A stretch of 64,000 nt of DNA from Gammaproteobacteria bacterium (GCA_003250975.1 QKIY01000004.1:1-64000), one strand, 5' to 3'; positions 38,659-49,824 are shown, counted from the first letter of the stretch. The notes: generated by a model from the letters alone, not told the origin. Made by a program: numbers and translations.

Positions 38659-40530
38659 ATGCCTGAAGCACCTGTCAAAAATATACTAATTATTGATGAT
38701 TCAGCAGACTATCGCAGTCTGCTGACTAGTTTTTTCAGTGCGAGTTGCAAGGACGCATCTATTTCGGAATATGATCCCATCAAATCGGGCAAGCCATCAG
38801 ATGATTTCAACTGGTCTGATTTTGACCTGTTGATCCTCGATTATGACCTTGGAAACGGTGAAAATGGCCTGGAATGGCTGAGGGAATTTAAAACTTCAGG
38901 CAGTTTTCCGGCAACCATTGTCCTCACTGCAAAAGATGATGAGGAACTCGTGGTAAAGGCACAGAAATTCGGTGCACAAGGATTCCTGCGCAAGGTAGGC
39001 CTTAAAAAAAGCAAACTCCTTGAGGCCATTGATTCCGCACTCAAGGTCTATTCTGCACAGACGAGGGAAGCCAATTCCAAGCGCCTCCAGGTACACCACT
39101 ATAACAAGGAAAAATTTTTCGAGAAACTGAATGATGTTAATGTTGATGATGCAGTTGCAATTATCACGATAGACAAATTTCAGGAGATATCCCAGTTACT
39201 TGACACTGTCGCTGCAGATAAATTCATCAAGTTTGTAACGAACATGATTCAGGTCATGTTTCTTGAAAAGAGACTTGAGGGCAAAATCTCACGGATCAGG
39301 GATTCGGCTATCGGCATCCTTATACAGGGCTGCGGCAGTACTGCCATTGCGGAGGACTTTGCCCATACCTTGTGTGAGCGATTCGATAAAACCGAATACA
39401 AACATGAAAATGAAAAAATCGATTTTTCAATCAGTATCGGGATACACACAATTGAGGGGAACAAAAAAGATGGCGCCGAGGTTCTGAAATCCGTAGAGGC
39501 CGCAGCCGCAGAAGCCAGGAAAGACCAAGGAAATTCCTTCAGTACAGGCAAGGAAGTTTCACAAATCAAGGATCAGCAAGAAGAGCTGGCGATAGAACCC
39601 GAGCCGGCGGCAGAACCACCCGAGCCGGCAGTAGAACCACCCGAGCCGGCAGTAGAACCACCCGAGCCGGCAGTAGAACCACCCGAGCCGGCGGTAGAAC
39701 CACCCGAGCCGGCAGTAGAACCACCCGAGCCGGCGGTAGAACCCGAACCGGCAACTGAGCCTGAGCCGGAAGATGATGTAAATGACGCATTTGATGAGGA
39801 ACGCATCACCCCCCTCTTTCAACCGCTGGTCCTTGTTTCAGAGACAGGGCACAAAACCTTCAAGGAACTTTATCTGACTACAGTTACCATGATGGATGCT
39901 GACAGTAATGTGCTTGAACCGAGAGAGTTCCTGCCTGAACTGGAAAAAAAGGAGGCATTACATAAACTGGACCGCTGCGTCAGTCGCCGTTGCCTTGTAG
40001 AACTGTCAGGGCTGAACAAGGATCCCACCAATAATTATGCGATATTCGTATCCCTGTCAATCCAAGCATTGAAAGACAAGCAGTTCACAGACTGGATAGG
40101 CAAGGTCATTGAAAGTCTGAAAATTCCTGATCTAGGCAAATATCTGGTATTCACTATTAATGCCAGAGATTTTCTGGAAAATACCAGAGACGCTAAATTG
40201 CAATCCAATAAGTTGCGTATCAAGCTTAAATCCGGCGTTGCTCTCTCCCATATTGAGGATGTGGAAACACTAGACAAATGCCTGCAAACAGAAAAATTTG
40301 ATTTTGTATTCTTCTCTCCCGAACACACGGCGGAGGGAAGAATGGATGCGGGTTTGATTGAACAGATTACCAGTAAAATCAAGACGAAAAATGCATTCTC
40401 TGTCGCGTCAAAAATCGACAGTGGAGAATACCTGGCCCTGTCGGCCAGTTACGGTGTGGACTATGTTCTGGGGCACTTTGTCCAGCCCCCAATGGAATGC
40501 ATCATAACGACCGAAGAAGTCGTTGTTTAA
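38659..40530 (+). CDS. FimX-like response regulator: REC, degenerate GGDEF, heptad repeat, degenerate EAL
   Basis: The 623-residue protein begins with a receiver domain whose phosphorylation site is intact (Asp13/Asp14, phospho-Asp61 in ILDYDLG, Thr90, Lys112). A GGDEF-like fold follows (about 127-300) where the signature is replaced by RIRDSAIGIL, so no cyclase activity is expected. A linker of seven PPEPAVE-type heptads covers about 314-362. The C-terminal part (about 385-623) resembles an EAL domain lacking the EAL motif (FKELYL at that place) and its metal ligands. The arrangement recalls FimX, a c-di-GMP-binding regulator of type IV pili, but assignment is by architecture only. Its stop directly abuts that of the convergent parC. 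Confidence 0.78.
   Translation: MPEAPVKNILIIDDSADYRSLLTSFFSASCKDASISEYDPIKSGKPSDDFNWSDFDLLILDYDLGNGENGLEWLREFKTSGSFPATIVLTAKDDEELVVKAQKFGAQGFLRKVGLKKSKLLEAIDSALKVYSAQTREANSKRLQVHHYNKEKFFEKLNDVNVDDAVAIITIDKFQEISQLLDTVAADKFIKFVTNMIQVMFLEKRLEGKISRIRDSAIGILIQGCGSTAIAEDFAHTLCERFDKTEYKHENEKIDFSISIGIHTIEGNKKDGAEVLKSVEAAAAEARKDQGNSFSTGKEVSQIKDQQEELAIEPEPAAEPPEPAVEPPEPAVEPPEPAVEPPEPAVEPPEPAVEPPEPAVEPEPATEPEPEDDVNDAFDEERITPLFQPLVLVSETGHKTFKELYLTTVTMMDADSNVLEPREFLPELEKKEALHKLDRCVSRRCLVELSGLNKDPTNNYAIFVSLSIQALKDKQFTDWIGKVIESLKIPDLGKYLVFTINARDFLENTRDAKLQSNKLRIKLKSGVALSHIEDVETLDKCLQTEKFDFVFFSPEHTAEGRMDAGLIEQITSKIKTKNAFSVASKIDSGEYLALSASYGVDYVLGHFVQPPMECIITTEEVVV
39598..39744 (+). repeat. Seven tandem 21-bp units encoding PPEPAVE-type heptads
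   Basis: The consensus CCCGAGCCGGCAGTAGAACCA repeats seven times in frame with only A/G changes at the tenth-twelfth positions and one C at the end of the last copy. Degenerate flanks continue the Pro-Glu pattern (about 39583-39777). Near-identity at synonymous sites points to recent expansion by slippage, so copy number probably varies between strains. The encoded linker separates the GGDEF-like and EAL-like domains. Confidence 0.95.
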
Positions 40531-42798
40531 TCAATTGTCGATATCTACGTTTTTCAGTAACAGGCGTGTCACATTACGATAGCCCCGCGGTAGCAGGTTA
40601 CCGCGCTTACCCCTTTCCCCTAGGTTTTCCTGCAGATCCCTGTATTTCAACACCAGTTTGCGTTGTCCTGCAATGATATCGATTCCTGCACCTTCCGGTA
40701 CAACTGCAATCGCCGTCATTACTTCTTCCCCTGACTTGAATTTAGCACCCGGGATATTGATAATCTTCAAGCCCTTGCCCTTGGCAAGGACAGGTAATTC
40801 ACTGGCATGAATGACCAGTATGCGACCGATAGATGAAATCGCCACGATCAGATCAGTTTCCAAATTTCCGGCCGCTGAAGGCGTCAGGACCCGTCCTCCT
40901 CTGGGAACTGAGACTACGGCCTTGCCATTACGGTTCTTTGTGTGTAGATCCTCGAGACGGGCAAAAAAACCATAACCGGCATTTGTCGCTAGCAGATATT
41001 GATCATCTGCCGTACCTAGCATCACACCCTCGAAGGTTGCGCCATCGGGCGGATTCAATCTACCGGCAACCGGCTCGCCCAGACCGCGTGCCGAAGGCAG
41101 AGAATGTGCCGGCAGGCTGTAACAGCGCCCAGTGGAATCAAGGAACAGCGCATTTTGATTACTGCGCCCGCAGGCAGATGACTTGAAGCTGTCACCACTA
41201 CGGTAACTGAGGACCTCCGGGTCAATATCATGACCCTTGGCCGATCTGACAAGCCCTTTGTTTGAGAGTATTACTGTAACAGGTTCGGTCGCGATCAGGT
41301 CCGTTTCGTCCATGGCCCTGGCTTCTGTTCTTTCAACCAAGGGTGACATCCGTTCATCGCCGAAGGTCTCCGCGTCCTCCTTTATCTCATTTCTTATCAG
41401 GGTCTTTAGGCGTTGCCTGGATTTCAGGATCTGAACTAGTGACTTTCGTTCCTTCTCCAGCTCATTTAGTTCACCCTTGATACGGATTTCTTCCAGCTTT
41501 GCCAGTTTACGCAGTTTCAGTTCTAGAATTGCTTCGGCCTGAATATCTGACAACTTGAACCGTTTCATCAACGATTCCTTCGGTTTATCATTTTCACGGA
41601 TGATTCGGATAACTTCATCGATATTAAGGTAGGCAATCATTAACCCCTGCAGGATATGGATTTGTTGTTCAACCTTATCAAGCCGGAATTGCAGACGCCG
41701 ACGCACGGTCTCGGTGCGGTACTGTAACCACTCAACAAGAATAGCCCGTATATCCTTTACCTGGGGGCGGCCATTAACGCCGATCATATTGAGATTTACC
41801 CGGTAACTGCGTTCCAGGTCCGTTGTAGAAAACAGGTGTGACATCAGGTCATCCAGGTTGACTCGATTTGACCGTGGCACCAAGACCAGGCGGGTGGGAT
41901 TCTCATGGTCTGATTCATCTCTCAGGTCTTCCAACATGGGAAGTTTTTTGGCCTGCATCTGCGCTGCGATCTGTTCCAGGACCCTGTTACCGGAGCTTTG
42001 ATGCGGCAAGGCCGTGATAATGATATTGCCGTCCTCCTTTTCCCAGACTGCCCGCATCCTGACTGAACCGTTACCTGTTTTGTAAATGTCTACTATATCC
42101 TTTTTGGGCGTAATGATTTCCGCCCTGGTGGGGAAATCCGGCCCTTTGATGTGCTTACAAATTTCATTGACCGATGCCTTCGGGGATCCCAGCAGGTGCA
42201 CACAGGCATTGCAGACTTCACGCAAATTATGTGGCGGAATATCGGTTGCCATGCCCACTGCGATACCGGTTGTCCCGTTCAGCAGGATGTTGGGGAGGCG
42301 CGCTGGCAGCAGGCGGGGCTCCTCTAAAGTCCCGTCAAAATTGGGTACCCAGTCAACCGTGCCCTGCCCCAGTTCACCCAGCAATGTATCAGCATAAGCC
42401 GTAAGCCTGGATTCGGTATAACGCATTGCGGCGAAGGATTTTGGGTCATCCATCGACCCCCAGTTGCCTTGCCCGTCTATCAATGGATAACGGTAAGTAA
42501 AGGGCTGGGCCATGATGACCATGGCCTCATAACAGGCCGAATCACCATGTGGATGAAATTTTCCGATTACATCACCGACGGTACGGGCAGACTTTTTAAA
42601 TTTTGCCGTGGCCTTGAGGCCAAGCTCTGACATGGCATAAATGATCCGGCGCTGTACCGGTTTAAGACCATCTGCGATATGCGGCAGCGCACGATCGAGA
42701 ATGACATACATTGAATAATTGAGATAAGCATTCTCGGTAAATTCATGCAGCGGTTGCTGCTCGATATTTTCCAAATCAAGATCCAGTGTCTCGCTCAC
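40531..42798 (-). CDS. parC: DNA topoisomerase IV subunit A (GTG start)
   Basis: ParC breaks and rejoins DNA to decatenate daughter chromosomes. The 755-residue protein (E. coli 752) has the catalytic Tyr127 in [14 protein letters not shown] and the quinolone region [12 protein letters not shown], with the wild-type Ser87/Glu91 pair. The coiled-coil tower and the C-terminal beta-pinwheel (for example [23 protein letters not shown]) follow. Translation begins at GTG, six bases after GGAGGA. It lacks a GyrA box, confirming parC rather than gyrA. Confidence 0.97.
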   Translation of the reverse strand: MSETLDLDLENIEQQPLHEFTENAYLNYSMYVILDRALPHIADGLKPVQRRIIYAMSELGLKATAKFKKSARTVGDVIGKFHPHGDSACYEAMVIMAQPFTYRYPLIDGQGNWGSMDDPKSFAAMRYTESRLTAYADTLLGELGQGTVDWVPNFDGTLEEPRLLPARLPNILLNGTTGIAVGMATDIPPHNLREVCNACVHLLGSPKASVNEICKHIKGPDFPTRAEIITPKKDIVDIYKTGNGSVRMRAVWEKEDGNIIITALPHQSSGNRVLEQIAAQMQAKKLPMLEDLRDESDHENPTRLVLVPRSNRVNLDDLMSHLFSTTDLERSYRVNLNMIGVNGRPQVKDIRAILVEWLQYRTETVRRRLQFRLDKVEQQIHILQGLMIAYLNIDEVIRIIRENDKPKESLMKRFKLSDIQAEAILELKLRKLAKLEEIRIKGELNELEKERKSLVQILKSRQRLKTLIRNEIKEDAETFGDERMSPLVERTEARAMDETDLIATEPVTVILSNKGLVRSAKGHDIDPEVLSYRSGDSFKSSACGRSNQNALFLDSTGRCYSLPAHSLPSARGLGEPVAGRLNPPDGATFEGVMLGTADDQYLLATNAGYGFFARLEDLHTKNRNGKAVVSVPRGGRVLTPSAAGNLETDLIVAISSIGRILVIHASELPVLAKGKGLKIINIPGAKFKSGEEVMTAIAVVPEGAGIDIIAGQRKLVLKYRDLQENLGERGKRGNLLPRGYRNVTRLLLKNVDIDN

Positions 42799-42927
42799 CT
42801 GATTCCTCCACGATAATTTCGCAGTCTTTTGTCACCAGAAGTTCATGATACTGACATTATATTGTCTCATTAAATTCGCATCATCATCCTGCCAGATACC
42901 GGTACATAACCTATCAGGAGAACTGTG

Positions 42928-43083
42928 ATGGAAAAAGAGAACCATGCGATTGAAAGATTTTTATTAATGTCTGATCTTTATTTCAAATTATATGGAAAGA
43001 CATCCCGGGATATAGACGCCCGTGAGCTGGAGGAGTTGTTTGACGCCATAAATGATAACAGTCCTTCAGCTTCACCTGAATAA
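42928..43083 (+). CDS. Small protein (51 residues) between parE and parC
   Basis: ATG at 42928, TAA at 43081, preceded by AGGAG at 42916-42920 with 7-base spacing, a strong ribosome site. The protein begins MEKENHAIERFLLMSDLYFK, continues through a charged, probably helical region (REL-EEL-F-D-AIND), and ends Ser/Pro-rich (SPSASPE). It has no signal peptide, cysteine or membrane helix. I do not recognise the family. It is divergent from parC and convergent with parE (12 bases between stops). A coding region is supported by the ribosome site and codon pattern. A helical adaptor or regulatory role is only a guess. Confidence 0.7.
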   Translation: MEKENHAIERFLLMSDLYFKLYGKTSRDIDARELEELFDAINDNSPSASPE

Positions 43084-43095
43084 TATATGGCCTGA

Positions 43096-44988
<1,893 letters not shown>

Positions 44989-45097
44989 CTAGATACCTCT
45001 CTTGATCAGGGACAATTAGAAGAATTTGGAAGCGCAATGTATCACAAATCAGGCCATTGCAGGATGCCACAAGATTAAAAATAATGTGGCGTAGTTA

Positions 45098-45688
45098 TTA
45101 TCCCTGGTCCAGATCCTGGATGAGTGATTCGCGGATGTTATCCGGCACCGGATCGACTGTATACCGGTAAGCCGGATGATCAATTCCGGCAGAAAGGCCG
45201 GACCCCTCACATAAGTCGCTTACCATGGCATCAGTCAGTTCAAAGCGCAGGAAATGCACCGAAGACGTTTTCTCTTCTGTCTCACGTTCCAGATCTTCAT
45301 CGGCAATCGGATGTATGGGATTATGATCGCCAACCTTGAGCCATACTGCTTTCTCAATGCCTATCATTTTTGCAAGCTGTTGCCGGCGCATATTTTCATC
45401 CCCGAACTCAATCATAAAGGTAGCCTTCCAGTTATTGCCATCCGGGATCAGGGGATTATAGGCATCGAGTTCTTCCTGTATGGCTGCGCTCTCAAAGATC
45501 CTCTCCACCCGCAGCATTTCCTGTATCTGGTACTGCATTGTCAATGTGTCTTCAAAATAGAGAGTGGCATGGGGCCCTATAGGCAATTGCCGGTTCTTCT
45601 TGTGTGCGATAATTTTTTTGCGAAATTCCGGCCTGATCTCGGAATATTTTTCAAGGCTATACAATGACTCTTTGTCCAGTTTTTTCAT
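45098..45688 (-). CDS. DUF3501 family protein
   Basis: A 196-residue cytoplasmic protein matching DUF3501: YSEIRPEFRKKIIAHKKNRQ, then GPHATLYFEDTLTMQYQIQE, then LIPDGNNWKATFMIEFGDE, with a conserved late segment HFLRFELTDAMVSDL. There is no known function. It lies 13 bases after the Fe-S oxidoreductase gene and ends a three-gene unit with rubrerythrin first. Recurrence of this trio in many genomes (from memory) suggests a shared redox or oxygen-defence role. Confidence 0.87.
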   Translation of the reverse strand: MKKLDKESLYSLEKYSEIRPEFRKKIIAHKKNRQLPIGPHATLYFEDTLTMQYQIQEMLRVERIFESAAIQEELDAYNPLIPDGNNWKATFMIEFGDENMRRQQLAKMIGIEKAVWLKVGDHNPIHPIADEDLERETEEKTSSVHFLRFELTDAMVSDLCEGSGLSAGIDHPAYRYTVDPVPDNIRESLIQDLDQG

Positions 45689-45701
45689 CTGTATTTACGT
45701 C

Positions 45702-47045
45702 CTAGATACCATATGCCTGCCGCAAAAGCGTAAAAGGGCTTTCTGCCAGGGTATTATCCTTTAGGCCATCCTCGATCTGCACACCGGCCATCGGGCAATC
45801 ACTGATGTAATAATTGACCTCTCCCTTCTTGATCCGGTTGACAACCGGGCGGCATATTTTTGTGGAATTGTCATGAAACTCGCTCTTCACCGCATAGGTA
45901 CCGTCATGGCCTGAACAGCGTTCTATCACGTCAATCGCCGTATCAGGTATCAAAGAAAGTATATCCCGAGTCTTCAGGCCGATATTCTGGACACGCTGAT
46001 GGCATGGAACATGATAGGCAACCTTGCCCAACGAAGTTTTGAAGGAAGTATTAAACTTTCCCGCCTTGTGCCGCAGAGAAAGGTACTCAAAGGGATCGAA
46101 TATATGTGATTTGACCCGCTGGACAGCCCCATCATCCGGGAACATCAGGGGAATCTCCTGCTTAAACATCAGCACACAGGAGGGAATGGGTGCAACAATA
46201 TCCCAGCCTTCATCAATAAGGCGGACCAATTCGGGGATATTGAAATCCTTTGCCTGTTCCACAGCCTCCAGATCACCGAGTTCGAGCTTTGGCATTCCGC
46301 AACATCTTTCCTTTTCCGTGAGACGAACATGGATCCCGTTATGTTGAAAGACGGCAATCATGTCCTCTACAAACCGGGGCGCGTTACGGTTGCCATAGCA
46401 GGTAGTGAAGACAGCAACTTTGCCCGTTGTGTTTTCGGTAGGATCAACCTCGTTGGCCAGGGAGTCCTGACGGTAGCGCTTGCGCAGGCTATGACTGTGG
46501 AAACGGGGAAGTTTTGCGCCGGGGTGTATGCCCAGAACCTTGTCCATGACCTTACGCACAAGCCCGTTATTATTCATGGCATTGACAGTCTGGGCGACAA
46601 CCGGGACCCCGGCGATACGCCCCACTGCATCCGTTGACGTAAGTACCTTATCTCTGAACCTGTCCCTGCCCTGCTTGTGCTTGATCGCCTTCGCCTGCAG
46701 CATCAGATGGGGGAAGTCCACATTCCATTCATGTGGTGGCACATAGGGACATTTGGTCATATAACAGAGATCACAGAGATAGCAGTGATCGACAACCTTC
46801 CAGTAGTCCTCCTTGGCCACGCCATCCACTTCCATGGTGTCTGACTCATCTACGAGGTCAAAGAGAGTGGGGAAGGCATTACATAGGCTGACACAGCGTC
46901 GGCAACCATGACAGATATCGTAGACGCGTTCCAGCTCTTCAAAAAGCGCCCGCTCATCATAATAAGCGGGATCCTGCCATTTGATCGGATGCCGTGTAGG
47001 GGCCTCCAGGCTGCCTTCGCGATGTCCGTATTTTGTCTCGTTCAT
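45702..47045 (-). CDS. Iron-sulfur oxidoreductase with heterodisulfide-reductase (CCG) domain, GlpC-like
   Basis: The protein has two 4Fe-4S motifs, CHGCRRCVSLC (about 45-55 from this start) and CYLCDLCYMTKCP, then a C-terminal CCG region: TTCYGNRNAP, ERCCGMPKLE, VPCHQRVQ, and ERCSGHDGT, where the second copy reads CSG rather than CCG. Such proteins pass electrons between ferredoxin-type clusters and a thiol/disulfide or quinone partner. I start at the ATG at 47045 (MNETKYGHREG, 447 residues); an ATG at 47090 would add 15 residues. Neither has a good ribosome site. It lies between rubrerythrin and DUF3501. Confidence 0.88.
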   Translation of the reverse strand: MNETKYGHREGSLEAPTRHPIKWQDPAYYDERALFEELERVYDICHGCRRCVSLCNAFPTLFDLVDESDTMEVDGVAKEDYWKVVDHCYLCDLCYMTKCPYVPPHEWNVDFPHLMLQAKAIKHKQGRDRFRDKVLTSTDAVGRIAGVPVVAQTVNAMNNNGLVRKVMDKVLGIHPGAKLPRFHSHSLRKRYRQDSLANEVDPTENTTGKVAVFTTCYGNRNAPRFVEDMIAVFQHNGIHVRLTEKERCCGMPKLELGDLEAVEQAKDFNIPELVRLIDEGWDIVAPIPSCVLMFKQEIPLMFPDDGAVQRVKSHIFDPFEYLSLRHKAGKFNTSFKTSLGKVAYHVPCHQRVQNIGLKTRDILSLIPDTAIDVIERCSGHDGTYAVKSEFHDNSTKICRPVVNRIKKGEVNYYISDCPMAGVQIEDGLKDNTLAESPFTLLRQAYGI

Positions 47046-47132
47046 TACATTGTCAGTGACATTCAGGCTGTAATAACCGGAACCGGGCAATGGCCCGGTT
47101 CCAGAGGACTTCTTGAATAATCCGAAGCAGGA

Positions 47133-47546
47133 TCAGAGGCTATCCAGTGCCTTCTGGAATCGGTTGGCGTGGGAGCGTTCTGCCTTGGCCAGGGTCTCAA
47201 ACCAGTCAGCGATCTCATCAAAGCCCTCTTCACGAGCTACCTTGGCCATGCCCGGGTACATATCGGTATATTCATGAGTTTCGCCGGCTATAGCGGCCTT
47301 CAGGTTTAGTTCGGTGCTGCCAATAGGTTCACCGGTTGCCGGATCCCCGACCTCTTCCAGGTATTCCAGGTGACCGTGAGCGTGACCGGTCTCGCCTTCT
47401 GCTGTTGATCGGAATACCGCAGAAACATCATTGTAACCCTCGACATCTGCCTTTTGAGCGAAGTACAGATAGCGGCGGTTGGCCTGTGATTCACCGGCAA
47501 ATGCCGCCTTCAGGTTTTCTTCGGTCTTGCTGCCTTTTAGATCCAT
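47133..47546 (-). CDS. Rubrerythrin (diiron domain only)
   Basis: The 137-residue protein has a four-helix ferritin-like diiron fold: [53 protein letters not shown], and [11 protein letters not shown] provide the paired Glu/His ligands. The C-terminal rubredoxin domain of classical rubrerythrin is absent, so electrons must come from another protein; the Fe-S oxidoreductase encoded next is the obvious candidate. The expected activity is NAD(P)H-linked peroxide reduction. GGAGGTG lies 6 bases before the ATG and a good promoter at 47593-47621. Confidence 0.93.
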   Translation of the reverse strand: MDLKGSKTEENLKAAFAGESQANRRYLYFAQKADVEGYNDVSAVFRSTAEGETGHAHGHLEYLEEVGDPATGEPIGSTELNLKAAIAGETHEYTDMYPGMAKVAREEGFDEIADWFETLAKAERSHANRFQKALDSL

Positions 47547-47592
47547 TTTACACCTCCAGGAAGTATTTAGACTTTTTCTAAATTATAGAAAT

Positions 47593-47621
47593 AATTTACT
47601 CCAGGGTATATGGGCTGTCAA
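47593..47621 (-). promoter_or_regulatory. Promoter of the rubrerythrin operon
   Basis: Minus-strand TTGACA (47616-47621, perfect) and TAAATT (47593-47598) are 17 bases apart, the leader being about 40 bases. A TATAAT slightly downstream (47583-47588) is an alternative -10. The text ATACCCTGGAGTAAAT in the spacer only faintly resembles an IscR site. Confidence 0.55.
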
Positions 47622-47765
47622 TGGCAGTCATGACACCGGAACCAGGTATTAGATGACGATGGAAAACCAGTGGTGAAACGGTAGTCATTACAACCCAAAA
47701 TACAATAGAATTGCGCCATGTAAGTTCATCAACAAATAGTAAAGATTAAGGAAAAAGAAAAAACC

Positions 47766-48011
47766 GTGCCAAAAAAACAGGCTGAAATAAATTTCGAAAC
47801 CTCTCTCAGGGAACTGGAAACCCTAGTCAAAAAGATGGAGGAAGGCAATCTCAGCCTTGAAGATTCCCTGAAATATTTCGAGCGGGGCGTCACCCTGACC
47901 CGCCAATGCCAGCAGGCGCTGGCCGACGCAGAACAAAAAGTAAAGATCCTCCTGGAAAAAGAAGGAAAATCAGGGCTCCAGGATTTCAATCCAGAAGAAA
48001 CCCCGGAATAA
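47766..48011 (+). CDS. xseB: Exodeoxyribonuclease VII small subunit (GTG start)
   Basis: The 81-residue XseB partners XseA to degrade single-stranded DNA. ISEL-type text NFETSLRELETLVKKMEEGN, LSLEDSLKYFERGVTLTRQC and ALADAEQKVKIL are canonical. The start is GTG. It is followed 5 bases later by ispA, the standard xseB-ispA pair. Confidence 0.95.
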   Translation: MPKKQAEINFETSLRELETLVKKMEEGNLSLEDSLKYFERGVTLTRQCQQALADAEQKVKILLEKEGKSGLQDFNPEETPE

Positions 48012-48016
48012 TTTTT

Positions 48017-48907
48017 ATGCCGTTTAATGAACGCCTGCAGGTTTACCATGCCTGTATCGAGAACGCGCTTGATCATTGGCTACCCGAAGCGGATGTACAA
48101 CCTACGCATCTGCATGAGGCCATGCGATATTCTGTTCTTGGCGAGGGCAAACGGATCCGTCCGGTGCTGGTTTATGCTACAGGAGAGGCATTCGGCGTTG
48201 AACTCGAGCACCTGGATAGCCCTGCCTGCGCCGTTGAGCTGATCCATGCTTATTCCCTGATACACGATGATCTGCCGGCTATGGATAACGACGACCTCCG
48301 GCGCGGCCGACCAACCTGTCACAAGGCATTTGGTGAAGCCACCGCAATCCTTGCAGGTGACGCACTACAGGCCCTTGCGTTTCATATCCTGGCACATTCC
48401 AGCACCATACATGTCAGCGCAAAGCAAAGACTACAAATGATTGACATCCTGGCTCAGGCCAGTGGTTCACGTGGCATGGCCGGTGGCCAGGCCATCGACT
48501 TGGCCGCTGTGGGCAAACGACTCAATATCGCCGAGTTGGAAAACATGCATATTCACAAGACCGGTGCATTGATCAGGGCTAGTGTCGAATTGGGGGCATT
48601 GTCCGCACCCGAGGTAGACCCCTTTTCTTTTGAGGCCGTCTCACACTATGCCAAATGCATCGGTCTGGCCTTCCAGGTCCAGGACGATATTCTCGATGTT
48701 GAAAGTGACACGGAAACCCTCGGCAAGCCCCAGGGTTCCGACGTGGAGAGAAATAAGCCCACCTATCCCGAGCTGTTGGGTCTGGAAGGTGCCAAAAAGG
48801 CCGCTCGCGAGCTACATGCTCAGGCTCTGGAAAGCCTGGACCGATTTGACAAACGAGCCGATCCGTTGCGCTGGATAGCGGACTACATCATCCAACGGCA
48901 GAAATAA
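48017..48907 (+). CDS. ispA: (2E,6E)-farnesyl diphosphate synthase IspA
   Basis: IspA condenses IPP with DMAPP and GPP to farnesyl-PP for quinones and undecaprenyl-PP. The 296-residue protein (start at the ATG at 48017; a longer frame from 47906 lies inside xseB) has the first Asp-rich motif DDLPAMD (Asp84-Asp90), RRGRPTCHKAFGEATAILAGD, and the second motif FQVQDDILDVESD. Gene dxs, which commonly follows ispA, is absent here and folE2 comes next. Confidence 0.97.
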   Translation: MPFNERLQVYHACIENALDHWLPEADVQPTHLHEAMRYSVLGEGKRIRPVLVYATGEAFGVELEHLDSPACAVELIHAYSLIHDDLPAMDNDDLRRGRPTCHKAFGEATAILAGDALQALAFHILAHSSTIHVSAKQRLQMIDILAQASGSRGMAGGQAIDLAAVGKRLNIAELENMHIHKTGALIRASVELGALSAPEVDPFSFEAVSHYAKCIGLAFQVQDDILDVESDTETLGKPQGSDVERNKPTYPELLGLEGAKKAARELHAQALESLDRFDKRADPLRWIADYIIQRQK

Positions 48908-48930
48908 AAAACAGCTATAATTAATAATGT

Positions 48931-48950
48931 CAATGACTTGTATGTCATTG
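48931..48950. repeat. Inverted repeat ahead of folE2
   Basis: CAATGAC-TTGTAT-GTCATTG is a perfect 7-base inverted repeat with a 6-base centre, 50 bases before the folE2 ATG. It lacks a following T run, so it is not an intrinsic terminator, and it does not match the AT-rich Zur consensus known from other folE2 genes. It may be an operator or a leader hairpin. Confidence 0.45.
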
Positions 48951-48999
48951 GCGAATCAACATGATAATAGGTAAACTAGACCGTGTTTAATTATTTCTG

Positions 49000-49824
49000 A
49001 TGCATATCGAGGCTAGCAAAAAAATCATGGATCAGCGTGTAAGAGAAATCCCTGATATACAAAATTCAAAGGATAACCGGCACATCCCTATCGACAAGGT
49101 CGGTATCAAGGACATCAATCACCCTGTTGTGGTCAGTGACCGGAACGGCGGTGAACAGCATACTGTTGCCCGCTTCAATATGTATGTAAACCTGCCACAT
49201 AATTTCAAGGGCACACATATGTCCCGGTTTGTTGAAATCCTGAACAACCATGAGTATGAGATTACGGTCAAGTCGTTCAAGTACATGCTGGAAGAGATGA
49301 CCAAATTGCTCAATGCCCAGTCCGGACATATTGAAATGAGCTTCCCCTATTTCATGAACAAGGCGGCCCCGGTGTCCGGGGTAAAGAGCCTGATGGATTA
49401 TGAAGTGGCATTCCTGGGTGAAATCAAGGACGGTGTAACCACCGTGGAGATAAAGGTCGTCGTTCCGGTGACCAGCCTGTGTCCCTGTTCCAAGAACATT
49501 TCAGATTACGGTGCGCATAACCAGCGCTCCCATATCACCGCCAAGGTGAAAACAAGGACTTTTGTCTGGATCGAGGAATTGATTGAAACCATTGAGAAAG
49601 TGGCATCTTGTGAGTTGTACGGCCTGTTGAAGAGGCCAGATGAAAAATTTGTCACTGAAAGGGCCTACGATAACCCCAAATTTGTCGAAGATATTGTCCG
49701 TGACGTTGCAATTGAATTTAACAAGGACGACCGTATCGCTTCCTATTCCGTAGAATCTGAGAATTTCGAATCCATTCATAATCACTCGGCTTATGCCATG
49801 CTCACACATAATAAGGATTTATAA
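49000..49824 (+). CDS. folE2: GTP cyclohydrolase FolE2 (type IB)
   Basis: FolE2 opens GTP to 7,8-dihydroneopterin triphosphate for folate and queuosine. The 274-residue protein carries [40 protein letters not shown] with Cys161/Cys163, and [18 protein letters not shown]. The type IB enzyme works with several metals and often replaces zinc-dependent FolE under zinc starvation or as sole enzyme. Two in-frame ATGs (49000, 49027) compete and neither has a convincing ribosome site. An inverted repeat lies at 48931-48950. Confidence 0.95.
   Translation: MHIEASKKIMDQRVREIPDIQNSKDNRHIPIDKVGIKDINHPVVVSDRNGGEQHTVARFNMYVNLPHNFKGTHMSRFVEILNNHEYEITVKSFKYMLEEMTKLLNAQSGHIEMSFPYFMNKAAPVSGVKSLMDYEVAFLGEIKDGVTTVEIKVVVPVTSLCPCSKNISDYGAHNQRSHITAKVKTRTFVWIEELIETIEKVASCELYGLLKRPDEKFVTERAYDNPKFVEDIVRDVAIEFNKDDRIASYSVESENFESIHNHSAYAMLTHNKDL

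Noticed and set aside
39598-39744. Tandem repeat considered as a CRISPR array
   Set aside because: Units are contiguous with no spacers and code in-frame heptads. No cas genes are in the window.
39559-39822. Three overlapping minus-strand frames rich in Arg-Leu, Gly-Ser or Leu-Pro repeats
   Set aside because: They are shadows of the 21-bp coding repeats of the plus-strand FimX-like gene. No ribosome site and no recognisable protein.
40531-42798. Topoisomerase A gene considered as gyrA
   Set aside because: Length (755), lack of a GyrA box and adjacency to parE favour parC.
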